From the NCBI GenBank assembly GCA_030691805.1, contig JAUYDP010000245.1, positions 1-16,335 of the forward strand: a DNA stretch of 16,335 nucleotides. Reading direction: 5' to 3'. Both the position numbers and the translations under genes were made by a program. The notes below the pieces were generated by a model, which searched no databases, was not told the origin of the DNA, and was given only the letters and a program-made list of their open reading frames with translations. Position 1 is the first letter of the stretch; every line of letters starts with the position of its first letter. This stretch comes from Dehalococcoidia bacterium (GTDB taxonomy: Bacteria; Chloroflexota; Dehalococcoidia; JAUYDP01). Shown piece after piece: positions 8,070-14,843 of the stretch.

Positions 8070-8462
8070 CGGTGGAAAACCGTTTATCACCCGGCGAATG
8101 CCGTCTTTCAGGACCTTAACATTGAAGTTGATGAGGAGGCCCAACCTTAGGCCCGATAACTTCAGGTAGGATAGAAGCTGTGCCTGATGGATCGGCGCCA
8201 GTCGGTCGATGGACTTGATTTCAACAATGATGGTCCCTTCGACAAGCAGGTCTAGCCGGTAACCGCAGTCCAGTCTGATGTCGTTGTAAATCACGGGGAG
8301 GGGCTTCTGCTGTTCTATCTTCAGGCCCCTCTGCGTCAGTTCGAAGGCCAGGCACGCCTCGTAAGCCGATTCCAGCAAACCGGGTCCTAGAACACGATGG
8401 ACCTGGATAGCCGCCCCGATAATAGAGTTGGTAATCTCGTTGAGCCCGGACACTTCAATCAT
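8052..8462 (-). CDS. GxxExxY family protein
   Basis: A 136-residue protein with the defining motif GPGLLESAYEACL, where G, E and Y are spaced as in the GxxExxY family (TIGR04256). It also has LDCGYRLDLLVEGTIIVEIKSID, an acidic/EIK arrangement like the PD-(D/E)XK nuclease fold. The fold link is established only by resemblance, and the family's role is unknown. The ATG at 8462 has GGAG about 9 nt upstream. An upstream TTG at 8540 would add 26 residues, mostly encoded by the repeat and unlike the family, so I prefer 8462. The gene is bracketed by imperfect inverted repeats (8038-8069 and 8462-8493), suggesting it travels as a small cassette. It sits between ftsY and a divergent adenine deaminase gene. 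Confidence 0.88.
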   Translation of the reverse strand: MIEVSGLNEITNSIIGAAIQVHRVLGPGLLESAYEACLAFELTQRGLKIEQQKPLPVIYNDIRLDCGYRLDLLVEGTIIVEIKSIDRLAPIHQAQLLSYLKLSGLRLGLLINFNVKVLKDGIRRVINGFPPSPRAL

Positions 8463-8493
8463 CTCTGTGTTCTCCGTGAGCTCTGTGGTAAGA
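8462..8493 (-). repeat. Right inverted repeat bracketing the GxxExxY gene
   Basis: This is the partner of 8038-8069. Read on the minus strand it begins TCTTACCACAGAGCTCACGG and runs into the start codon of the GxxExxY gene, providing its GGAG ribosome site. The arms share about 25 of 32 positions. Confidence 0.75.
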
Positions 8494-8510
8494 CATGCAC
8501 CATCCAGGGA

Positions 8511-8540
8511 ATGATAGCATTGAAGGAAGAGATGTAGCAA
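8511..8540 (-). promoter_or_regulatory. Possible promoter for the GxxExxY gene
   Basis: On the minus strand TTGCTA (8535-8540) and TATCAT (8511-8516) are separated by 18 nt, a tolerable sigma70-like arrangement about 50 nt upstream of the ATG. The -35 is weak. This is a suggestion only. Confidence 0.3.
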
Positions 8541-8557
8541 GGAGACCCCCGGTACGC

Positions 8558-8563
8558 TATAAT
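8558..8563 (+). promoter_or_regulatory. Possible -10 element for the adenine deaminase gene
   Basis: A perfect TATAAT lies 35 bp upstream of the ATG at 8599. No good -35 is seen at the proper distance (the hexamer at 8535-8540 is TAGCAA), so the promoter would depend on other contacts or an activator. The ribosome site AGAAAGG at 8585-8591 is 7 nt from the ATG. Confidence 0.35.
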
Positions 8564-8598
8564 CTCGGTGTTCCGTACATCAAGAGAAAGGTTGCGTT

Positions 8599-10362
8599 AT
8601 GCCCGATAAAGAACTGGAGACCCTGGCCCGGGTGGCCCTGGGCGATGAGAAGTCTGACCTGGCCATCATTGGAGGCGATGTCGTTAACGTCTACACCGGC
8701 GAACTGTTGAAAGGCTGGTCGGTGGCTATTAAGGGGAAGATGATCGCCTACGTAGGCCCGGACGCCAGCCACACCGTCGGGCCTGATACCAGGGTAATTG
8801 ATGCTAGAGGAAAGGTCCTGGCCCCCGGTTTTGTCGAGGGACACACCCATGTTGATACCATTTTCACTCTCCCTGAGGTGGTCAAGTACGCCATCCTGGG
8901 AGGCACCACCACCATAATTGCCGAGACTTCGGTCATCGGTAATGCCCTGGGCTACAAGGGGGTGGTCTACTTCATCGAGGCTGGGCGCAACCAACTCGTG
9001 AAGTTCTACTATACCCTGCCGGCCTGCGTTCCACCCTTCCCGCATCTGGAATCCAGCAACCCGTTGACTGAGCGGGAGATGGAAGACCTCCTGCTCCGGG
9101 GCGAGGTGGTAGGCATGGGCGAGGGCTACTGGACGTCGGTGATGCATGAAATGGGCCGGGTTTCCGGCTATTACGCCCAGGCCAAGGCCGCCGGCAAGAC
9201 TCGGGAGGGCCACGGCGCCGGGCTGAGGGGCAATAAGCTGGTTGCTTACGCCGCCCTGGGGGTTGACTCCGACCACGAGCCTATCACCCCAGCGGAGGTC
9301 ATGGAGCGGCTCAGGCTTGGCCTTTACGTCTTCGTGCGTGAGGGCACCATCCGTCGGGACCTGGCGAACGTCATAGCCATAAAAGACCAGAACGTGGAGC
9401 TTCGCAGGATTGGCCTGGGCACCGATGGCATCAGCCCCAAGGAGTTGGTGAGGGACGGTTATCTGGACTTCATAGTCCAAAAGGCCATAGACCTGGGCCT
9501 CGACCCTATCAAGGTCTTCCAGATGGCCAGCCTAAACGTAGCGGAGCACTTCGGCCTGGACGACCGGTTGGGTGGCATCGCCCCTGGAAGGTTCGCTGAC
9601 ATATTGGTAATGCCTGATCTAAGGACCGTTAAGTTCGACTATGTGGTAGTTAACGGTCAAGTGGCTGCCGAGGGGGGTAAGTGCCTGGTCCCGGTATGGC
9701 CCTATGTTTATCCCGAGGACGCCCGAAACACCGTGCGGTTGCCCCGCCGTTTCACCTCCCAGGACTTCGCCATCCTGGTACCGGATGGCCGCCGGGAGGC
9801 TACAGTGCGGATCATTTCCATGCGGAACGACATCATCTGCGACGAGGCTCAGGTGAGCTTGCCAGTGAAAGGCGGCCAGGTTTGCGCCGACGTGGATAGC
9901 GACCTGTTGAAGGTAGCGGCCATACAGCGTTTCGATAACTCCGGGCGGACAGGCTTAGGTCTCATCAGGGGGTTTGGCCTAAAGCGCGGCGCTTTCGGCG
10001 CCAGCATTGGGTGGGACTCCCTACCCATTGTGGTGGTGGGCGCCAGCGAGGCCGATATGGCCGCTGTGGTCAACCGACTGGCAGAGAACCAGGGAGGCAT
10101 GGTCCTGGTGGAAGGCGGTCGTGTCCTGGAGGAGATACCCATGCCCGTGGGCGGGATTATCTCCGAGCTACCCGTTCCGGTCCTGGCGGAGAAGCAGGAA
10201 CGTCTCCTGGTCTTGCTCAAGGAGATGGGGTCATGCCTGGATGATCCGACCCTGTCTATCCAGACCCTATCGGCTACCTTCCTTCCTTTCCTGAAGATCT
10301 CGGAGAGCGGTCTGGTGGACACGCGGAAAAACCAGGTGGTGAGTTTGTTCGTGGACCACTAG
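8599..10362 (+). CDS. Adenine deaminase family amidohydrolase
   Basis: A 587-residue metal-dependent hydrolase. The family converts adenine to hypoxanthine and ammonia in purine salvage. An N-terminal beta-sandwich strand set (VVNVYTGELLKGWSVAIKGKMIAYVG) leads to PGFVEGHTHVDT, with metal-binding His82 and His84. GGTTTIIAE follows, then GMGE with Glu175, REGHGAGLRGNKLVAYAALGVDSDHE with His205 and His226, and GLGTDGISP with Asp276, the expected catalytic Asp. The C-terminal region (about 420-587), with GGIISELP and SGLVDT, matches the adenine deaminase C-terminal domain. The usual ADPHEIANV motif is replaced by AETSVIGNALG, and the usual HVHIESS by HTHVDTI, so the substrate may differ. Length fits the family. 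It is the only plus-strand gene in the window and lies between ftsY/GxxExxY and rnc with repeats on both sides. Family is sure; exact substrate is less so. Confidence 0.88.
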   Translation: MPDKELETLARVALGDEKSDLAIIGGDVVNVYTGELLKGWSVAIKGKMIAYVGPDASHTVGPDTRVIDARGKVLAPGFVEGHTHVDTIFTLPEVVKYAILGGTTTIIAETSVIGNALGYKGVVYFIEAGRNQLVKFYYTLPACVPPFPHLESSNPLTEREMEDLLLRGEVVGMGEGYWTSVMHEMGRVSGYYAQAKAAGKTREGHGAGLRGNKLVAYAALGVDSDHEPITPAEVMERLRLGLYVFVREGTIRRDLANVIAIKDQNVELRRIGLGTDGISPKELVRDGYLDFIVQKAIDLGLDPIKVFQMASLNVAEHFGLDDRLGGIAPGRFADILVMPDLRTVKFDYVVVNGQVAAEGGKCLVPVWPYVYPEDARNTVRLPRRFTSQDFAILVPDGRREATVRIISMRNDIICDEAQVSLPVKGGQVCADVDSDLLKVAAIQRFDNSGRTGLGLIRGFGLKRGAFGASIGWDSLPIVVVGASEADMAAVVNRLAENQGGMVLVEGGRVLEEIPMPVGGIISELPVPVLAEKQERLLVLLKEMGSCLDDPTLSIQTLSATFLPFLKISESGLVDTRKNQVVSLFVDH

Positions 10363-10370
10363 CCAGTCCC

Positions 10371-10388
10371 CAGATTACGCAGATTACA
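10371..10388. repeat. Short tandem repeat CAGATTACG/CAGATTACA
   Basis: Two 9-bp units (CAGATTAC plus one variable base) lie 8 bp after the adenine deaminase stop. A partial copy of the element at 10565 (TGTCATTCTAGAG) follows near 10400. From there to 10560 nothing else is recognisable. Confidence 0.6.
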
Positions 10389-10564
10389 TGTATTCTGGAT
10401 GTCATTCTAGAGACCCAGCCGAAAACCCTCAAAAACAGGAGTTGGCGCCAATTTCCGAACGTGGTTTTGACCCGGAATTCGGCGAGATGGCACTTTCCGG
10501 CCGGACTTCTAGGTCGGAGTCGGGCCTCATACCAAGTTACGATAGGCCGCACCGCAACCCCTAA

Positions 10565-10702
10565 TGTCATTCTGAGTCGGAGCGGGGTTGTATACCGTGT
10601 CACTCTAGCCGCTCCGTAGCGGAGACGAAGAATCTCGCGCTCTCCGAAGTAGTATGCCTGCACTCGGAACGGGTGAGATTCTTCACTTCGTTCAGAATGA
10701 CA
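10565..10702. repeat. MITE-like palindromic element with 11-bp terminal inverted repeats
   Basis: The ends TGTCATTCTGA (10565-10575) and TCAGAATGACA (10692-10702) are perfect inverted repeats. Inside, GAAGAATCTC (10627-10636) pairs with GAGATTCTTC (10675-10684). A small hairpin, CCGCT/AGCGG, lies near 10610. The motif combination TGTCATTCTGA with GAAGAATCTC is one I recall as a widespread non-coding repeat in Chloroflexota and other bacteria. No transposase is encoded in its 138 bp. It occupies the gene-free stretch 10363-10877. Confidence 0.8.
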
Positions 10703-10818
10703 TGAGGTGCTGCTCTGGTCTCAAAGGATACAGTGCAATAAGTTTTTTGAAACCGCCGAGGCCGAGGAGCTTATGCCGAGTTGTCTCAAGGAAGGCCACA
10801 TTGGGAGCAGAGCGACGT

Positions 10819-10841
10819 GAGACGGGTCACCGGCCCGTCTC
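10819..10841. repeat. Palindromic repeat downstream of rnc
   Basis: GAGACGGG and CCCGTCTC (8 bp each) flank the 7-nt loop TCACCGG. It lies about 37 bp past the rnc stop on the minus strand and could end rnc transcripts, but it has no U-tract. It resembles other intergenic palindromes in this window. Confidence 0.65.
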
Positions 10842-10877
10842 TACGAGATACTATGACCCTCGATAAGACAATCGGTA

Positions 10878-11630
10878 TTACGGGGAGACAGCGCTATCTC
10901 CGCCTACCAGCGCTTCCAGCGCCGCCTGGGCGGCGGCCTGCTGTGCCTGCTGCTTGCTGGTCCCCTGGCCCAGTCCCAATACCCGGTCTCCAATCAGGGC
11001 CTCCACGGTGAAGCTGCGCCGGTGGTCCGGTCCTTCTGACGTAATAGTACGGTAGGTGGGGGTAAGCTGCCAACGGGATTGGGCCAACTCCTGGAAGCCA
11101 GACTTGGGGTCTTTCTCCAGGCCCTGGGATCCGTGACTGGCCAATTCCTCTTCCAGTAGGGGGAGCACAACGGTGCGTACTACCTCAACCCCCTGGTCCA
11201 GGAACAGCGCCCCAAGTACGGCCTCCATCACGTTGGCCAGGTTGGCCGGCCGGTGCCTGCCCCCGCTGGTCTCCTCCCCCCGGCTCAGTAGAAGGGCATT
11301 ACCAAGTCCCAGACGTTTACTCCATCGGGCCAGCGTGGACCCGCGTACCAGGGATGCCCGCAGACGGGTAAGCTCACCTTCAGACATATGGGGAAAACGC
11401 CGGTAGAGTTCTTCCGTAACCAGGAACCCAAGAACGGCGTCCCCCATAAACTCCAGGCGCTCATTAGACGGCAAGGGAAAACCTGGGTTCTCGTTGAGAT
11501 ATGAACGGTGCACCAGGGCCTGCTGCTGGATCTCTCCGTCCCTGAACATAAGATCGATCAGGCCCCGGGATCGCTTCAGGCACTCTGCATCCGGGTTCCC
11601 CGTCACAGGCCGGTCCAGTTGCGCCAGCAA
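10878..11630 (-). CDS. rnc: Ribonuclease III
   Basis: A 250-residue double-strand-specific endoribonuclease that processes rRNA precursors and structured RNAs. The N-terminal catalytic domain shows ALVHRSYLNE, the signature NERLEFMGDAV (56-66, with catalytic Asp64) and NVMEAVLGALFLDQG with Glu136. The C-terminal double-stranded RNA-binding domain begins DPKSGFQELAQ and ends with the KQQAQQAAAQAALEAL helix (about 174-241). The start is a TTG at 11630 with GAGG just upstream, the only usable start after an in-frame TGA. A good promoter lies about 55 nt upstream. The length is slightly above the common 225-235 because of an extra N-terminal stretch of about 20 residues. It stands alone, with repeats on both sides. 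Confidence 0.97.
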   Translation of the reverse strand: MLAQLDRPVTGNPDAECLKRSRGLIDLMFRDGEIQQQALVHRSYLNENPGFPLPSNERLEFMGDAVLGFLVTEELYRRFPHMSEGELTRLRASLVRGSTLARWSKRLGLGNALLLSRGEETSGGRHRPANLANVMEAVLGALFLDQGVEVVRTVVLPLLEEELASHGSQGLEKDPKSGFQELAQSRWQLTPTYRTITSEGPDHRRSFTVEALIGDRVLGLGQGTSKQQAQQAAAQAALEALVGGDSAVSP

Positions 11631-11684
11631 GGCCTCGCGGCAGTATCAAACCAGTGTAATTCCACGATTGGGCACCCAGGAATC

Positions 11685-11713
11685 ATAGTAAGGGCGAGCG
11701 TGGCCCTTGTCAA
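11685..11713 (-). promoter_or_regulatory. sigma70-like promoter of rnc
   Basis: On the minus strand a perfect -35, TTGACA (11708-11713), is followed after 17 nt by TACTAT (11685-11690). An overlapping TATGAT (11682-11687) would give 20-nt spacing. Transcription would start near 11677, leaving a leader of about 47 nt before the rnc TTG. Confidence 0.6.
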
Positions 11714-11803
11714 ATTCAAGCTAGCGCAGGGGCACGGTGCGGAATTTCGCGCAAGCGGCCCAAGGCAAACGATCTATCGAATACTGATTTCTGAAGAATG
11801 AAT

Positions 11804-11914
11804 TGGGTGTAGCCAAGCCCCGCCTGGCCGACACAGCGGTCGGCCGCTACGAACGGAGGAAGATGGCCTTGTCTCTCCTCCCACCAAAACACAGCGGCGG
11901 ACCGCCCCGTCCGC
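11804..11914 (+). repeat. Dispersed palindromic repeat, copy B
   Basis: The first 53 bp match copy A at 6637-6690 with a single-base indel, including the GGCCGAC/GTCGGCC hairpin (11826-11832 and 11839-11845). The right part carries a diverged GCGGAC/GTCCGC hairpin. It lies in the gene-free stretch 11714-12062. The sequence after it shows no gene I can support. Confidence 0.85.
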
Positions 11915-12062
11915 TTGAAAGTATAATCGAGGAAAACTGGAAGCAGCTTGAGAAGCTTTCCCTCACCTTAATGTACTCGCTGATGAAGTGAACTTACACC
12001 GGCATGGCTGGGACCGCAACCAGCCGGCTAGCACCGCGGGCGCCCGTGTCGCCCCTATGAAG

Positions 12063-12821
12063 CTAGCTTGCGGCGATGATGGGTGGGAGCAGGGTTACCT
12101 GACCGCTGAGGAACAATGCCCCCAGGATGAGGCTGAAGAGGGCGGCGGCGCCGCCGACCGCCATGTAGGCACGGCGGTTCTCCTTGGCTACCCGGAAGCC
12201 GAAGATTGATGCGATGACAATGCCACTATTGCTTATAAACAGCCCCATTGCAAAGGCCACAAGCATCAGGCTGCCAACCAGCTTCCCCCCGACCCCCGCA
12301 ATGCCGAGAAAGAGGATGGCCTGGCTGGCCGTCTCGGCCCCGATACCGTGGATCATTCCGATGCCGAAGGAAGTGCGGACCCCGTATGAGGACTTGGCCT
12401 GGACCCGAATGGGTTGAGGTGTGCCCCGTAGCCGCCCCAGGGCCCACGACCAGAGGGCCCGCAGGCCATCGAAGAGAAGCATCCAGCGGCTCCTTAGCTG
12501 GAAGTTCTCCCCGCTACGGATGAGGGAATAGACGATCCATAGCCCCAGGAAGACCAGGGTAGCCCCTACAACAGGCTCCATCATCCCATCCACCCAGTCC
12601 GGGAGGGCGATACCCACCAGGATAGCGAATATGCCAACTATGGTGACCACTGTGACATGGCCTAGCGCATAGAGGCTGCCCAGGAAGAAGCCACGGCGGG
12701 GGCTATCCACCGTGCCGGTAATGTCACTGATCGCCGCTATATGGTCCCAATCAATGCCGTGCTGCAGCCCCAGGAAAAGCGCCGATGCTGCCAGCAGCAC
12801 CACTACACCCGGATCGTTCAT
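12063..12821 (-). CDS. NiCoT/NicO-like divalent metal transporter
   Basis: A 252-residue membrane protein with about six or seven helices. Helix one ends in LGLQHGIDWDHIAAISDITG, which fits the HX4DH signature of nickel/cobalt transporters (His21, Asp26, His27). A second family motif, HGIGAETASQ (about 148-157), lies in a later helix. A cytoplasmic loop rich in Arg and Lys separates the two halves. Substrate is probably nickel or cobalt; related proteins of the UreH/DsbD-like group also exist. The ATG at 12821 has AGGGGGG 5 nt upstream and is preferred to an upstream in-frame start at 12872, which would overlap the fur-like gene. It follows the regulator by 20 nt, so the two form an operon and the regulator probably controls it. 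Confidence 0.87.
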   Translation of the reverse strand: MNDPGVVVLLAASALFLGLQHGIDWDHIAAISDITGTVDSPRRGFFLGSLYALGHVTVVTIVGIFAILVGIALPDWVDGMMEPVVGATLVFLGLWIVYSLIRSGENFQLRSRWMLLFDGLRALWSWALGRLRGTPQPIRVQAKSSYGVRTSFGIGMIHGIGAETASQAILFLGIAGVGGKLVGSLMLVAFAMGLFISNSGIVIASIFGFRVAKENRRAYMAVGGAAALFSLILGALFLSGQVTLLPPIIAAS

Positions 12822-12841
12822 TGCGACCCCCCTTTTTAATC

Positions 12842-13282
12842 TCAGTCGGGGACATTCCCTTTCCCCTGGCATTCTCTACAGAGGCCAAAAAGGGCTAAGT
12901 GAGACAGGTTGGCCTGGAACCCATATCGCTCCCGAAGTGTTTCCTGCAAGGATGCCAATACCGAGTTCTCAAATGCAACAAGGCTACCGCAGCCCTGACA
13001 GATAAGGTGGTGGTGGTAGCTCTTGTCTGCCCAGTGGTAGTAGACCCTGCCCTCTCCCAGGTCCGTCTCTGTCACCAGTTCCAGCTCCTTAAAGAGCTCC
13101 AGGGTGCGGTAAATGGTAGAGATGTTTATATGAGGATAGAGGCCCTTTACCTGGTGGAATATCTCGTCCGCGGAGATGTGCTCATCAGCGCCATGAACAG
13201 CGTCCACGATCATCAGCCGCTGGGGCGTCAGACGGTACCCCAATCCCTGAAGTGTTATCTCTGCTTTACTATTGCCGGCCAT
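12842..13282 (-). CDS. Fur-family metalloregulator
   Basis: A 146-residue DNA-binding repressor of the Fur/Zur/Nur/PerR family. The N-terminal winged helix includes GYRLTPQRLMIVDAV and the recognition region ISTIYRTLELFKELELV (about 54-70). The regulatory metal region carries YHHHLICQGCG with CxxC at 95-98, and a second CxxC pair at 135-138, the structural zinc site. The start ATG at 13282 has GAGG about 9 nt upstream. The gene leads directly into the nickel/cobalt-type transporter gene, which suggests a Nur-like sensing role, though Fur, Zur and PerR cannot be separated by sequence alone. A promoter and an upstream palindrome lie at 13409-13474, giving a likely autoregulated unit. Confidence 0.95.
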   Translation of the reverse strand: MAGNSKAEITLQGLGYRLTPQRLMIVDAVHGADEHISADEIFHQVKGLYPHINISTIYRTLELFKELELVTETDLGEGRVYYHWADKSYHHHLICQGCGSLVAFENSVLASLQETLRERYGFQANLSHLALFGLCRECQGKGNVPD

Positions 13283-13408
13283 ATTAGTTTTCCTCTACAG
13301 TACGATTTGCATTAAACCTACAACTGAGAGTGTTATCTGCCAGGCATTTCATCTATCCCGGCGTGCGGCGTTATTGTCCGGATGCCTATAGTGCATGCTC
13401 TTTCTTAG

Positions 13409-13437
13409 ATCATAACAGAGGCCGGCGGTAAATGCAA
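13409..13437 (-). promoter_or_regulatory. sigma70-like promoter of the fur-transporter operon
   Basis: On the minus strand TTGCAT (13432-13437) and TATGAT (13409-13414) are exactly 17 nt apart. The start would be near 13402, about 120 nt before the ATG. In the gene-free stretch 13283-13593 I see nothing else beyond this promoter, the palindromes at 13455 and 13501 and the hairpin at 13533. Confidence 0.65.
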
Positions 13438-13454
13438 TATGTCGCAAGTGCAAA

Positions 13455-13474
13455 AATATGCTATTGCGCATATT
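13455..13474. promoter_or_regulatory. Candidate operator palindrome upstream of the fur-like gene
   Basis: AATATGC and GCATATT (7 bp, perfect) flank the 6-nt spacer TATTGC. It ends 18 bp upstream of the -35 and is AT-rich compared with its surroundings. The position and symmetry suit a metalloregulator site, but it does not match a classical Fur box well. Confidence 0.45.
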
Positions 13475-13500
13475 CTTACCAGATTCTTACTTTCGGGTAG

Positions 13501-13521
13501 GGGCGGACCTGGTGTCCGCCC
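13501..13521. repeat. Palindromic intergenic repeat (GGGCGGAC type)
   Basis: GGGCGGAC and GTCCGCCC (8 bp) flank CTGGT, preceded by GTAGG. It is related to the palindrome inside the DUF2298 gene at 5114. Confidence 0.7.
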
Positions 13522-13532
13522 AAAGGGGAAAC

Positions 13533-13567
13533 AAGAATGCCTGGCTCATTACGGGCCAGGCATTCTT
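13533..13567 (-). terminator. Rho-independent terminator of the moeA-mobB operon
   Basis: AAGAATGCCTGGC and GCCAGGCATTCTT form a perfect 13-bp stem with a 9-nt loop. On the minus strand it begins 27 nt after the last gene's stop and is followed by TTGTTT, a short U-rich tail. Confidence 0.75.
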
Positions 13568-13593
13568 CCGGCATTAGTAGAGACGAAGTGAAC

Positions 13594-14103
13594 TCAGGTG
13601 GCTTCTGTCTGCATCTCATCGAGGAGCGGCGCCATTACGAAACCGTAGAACAGGTCACATTCCAGCATCCTCTTTATGGCCTCTGGGCTGATGTATCTTG
13701 CTCGCTCACCATACCCCATCCATTCCAGTTGCTGGCAGATCTCCTCAGTGTTCAGGGGCTGGTTCCCGCTGGCCAGGACCACCCTAAAGATAGCTTCTCT
13801 TAGGGGCATATTGGGCCGGATATACTCCCTGGACTTGGAGCAGCAGTCCCGGACCTGAGCAATGGGGTTGGCGGGAAACGGCACGGTGCGGACCTCGTGT
13901 ACCACCTCGCCCTTTCGTTTAACCGTCGCAACCCGCTCCTCCACCTCAGTTCCCAGGAGGCCGCGGCACGAGGGGCACAGGCGGCTTTCCATCAAAACCC
14001 TAAAGGAGCGCCCGTTTCTTTGGTGCCAATCCAGGTTTATATGATAGCGCGGCTTGCAGTTGCTTGTTGGTTCCTGGTACTCGGTTTCCATATCTTGTAT
14101 CAT
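13594..14103 (-). CDS. Unrecognised cysteine-containing protein coupled to the DUF362 gene
   Basis: I do not recognise this 169-residue protein. The N-terminal half holds LCPSCRGLLG (C43, C46) and DCCSKSREYI (C87, C88), which could form a zinc or iron-sulfur site, with a basic strand between. The C-terminal half (about 100-155) is helical: LREAIFRVVLASGNQPLNTEEICQ, then ISPEAIKRMLECDLFYGF. This resembles a winged-helix arrangement, but I would not assign it. There is no signal peptide and no membrane segment, so it is probably cytoplasmic. The ATG at 14103 overlaps the stop of the DUF362 gene as ATGA and lacks a clear ribosome site, implying translational coupling. It is the last gene of the moeA-mobB-DUF362 unit, so a job linked to cofactor or metalloprotein maturation is a guess from context. 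Confidence 0.8.
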   Translation of the reverse strand: MIQDMETEYQEPTSNCKPRYHINLDWHQRNGRSFRVLMESRLCPSCRGLLGTEVEERVATVKRKGEVVHEVRTVPFPANPIAQVRDCCSKSREYIRPNMPLREAIFRVVLASGNQPLNTEEICQQLEWMGYGERARYISPEAIKRMLECDLFYGFVMAPLLDEMQTEAT

Positions 14104-14843
14104 GTCAACGATTTAGCGGAGATTTGTCCCTTTGCTTCGTCAATAAGGGTAAGATACCTGGTGGTCACCCCTGCGGCCGCGGCAGCCTCACAGTCCACCT
14201 CATAAGGCTCGCCCACGAAAACCTTGCCGAAGTCCTCAATTGACCCTTGGGTGGGATCATCCGTCCCTACGAACTTCTTCCGAGCATCAACAATACCACA
14301 ATCGAAAGGTATGGTAAAGTAGATGTCTGTCACTACGTTGTGAATACCCATCTGGTGTAGCAAGTCGTTCTGCGAGCTGCCCCTTCCGCCGTATTTACTT
14401 GACGGTAGCAATCCAACGATGTTCCTCAAGGTAAAGCTGCCTCCATCGGGGAAGATCTTAAAAGATGCGACAGAGATAAGGTAATCACAGGCCAGGATTA
14501 CGTTAGGCACCCACATAGTAGGCAGGGCGAGGGGCTTGGGCAGAGGGTTTTCCACCTCGACGTAATGCTGGCTGCGCACGTCCAGCAGCCTGATACGAGG
14601 GAAGTCATAGCCCAGGCCACGGTAGATCTTGTGCATAGTCTCCGAGGACCGGGACTCCTCCAGCATGATAATGTCGGCGTCGCTAACCCGGCGGATGCCG
14701 CTGATCACTGCTGCCAAGGTTTCCTTGCTGGTCGTCACCGGGTGGGGCACAGGGTATCCAGCATTAGGCTTGATGAGGACCCGCCTTGCGCTTGCCAACT
14801 GGGGTGGAGGCACGAAAATGAAGCTGTCAGCGTCTACTATCAT
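14100..14843 (-). CDS. DUF362 domain-containing protein
   Basis: A 247-residue protein with the DUF362 features VLIKPNAGYPVPHPVTTSKE near the N-terminus (about 22-41), DIIMLEESRS in the next strand, YLISVASFKIFPDGGSFTLRNIVGLLP in the middle and GVTTRYLTLIDEAKG at the end. Many DUF362 proteins carry a ferredoxin-like 4Fe-4S domain; here only three scattered cysteines are seen, so the cluster domain is absent. The biochemical role of the family is not settled. The ATG at 14843 overlaps the mobB stop by 4 nt, and the gene ends in a 4-nt overlap with the next one. The coupling places it in a molybdenum-cofactor operon. Confidence 0.88.
   Translation of the reverse strand: MIVDADSFIFVPPPQLASARRVLIKPNAGYPVPHPVTTSKETLAAVISGIRRVSDADIIMLEESRSSETMHKIYRGLGYDFPRIRLLDVRSQHYVEVENPLPKPLALPTMWVPNVILACDYLISVASFKIFPDGGSFTLRNIVGLLPSSKYGGRGSSQNDLLHQMGIHNVVTDIYFTIPFDCGIVDARKKFVGTDDPTQGSIEDFGKVFVGEPYEVDCEAAAAAGVTTRYLTLIDEAKGQISAKSLT

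Noticed and set aside
8541..8598. Purine riboswitch ahead of the deaminase gene
   Set aside because: The leader is too short after the likely -10 element and no aptamer-like pairing was seen.
8557..9480. 307-residue open frame antisense to the deaminase
   Set aside because: It is a shadow of a strongly supported amidohydrolase gene; the product has no recognisable domain.
11915..11930. TATAAT at 11921 as a promoter
   Set aside because: No -35 at a usable distance and no supportable gene downstream on the plus strand.
11803..11991. 62-residue plus-strand open frame with a helical end (ESIIEENWKQLEKLS)
   Set aside because: Its first half is the dispersed repeat copy B and there is no ribosome site. 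The end could be a gene remnant but cannot be supported.
12822..12872. Longer start for the transporter
   Set aside because: The added 17 residues overlap the fur-like gene and precede a clear ATG with a strong ribosome site.
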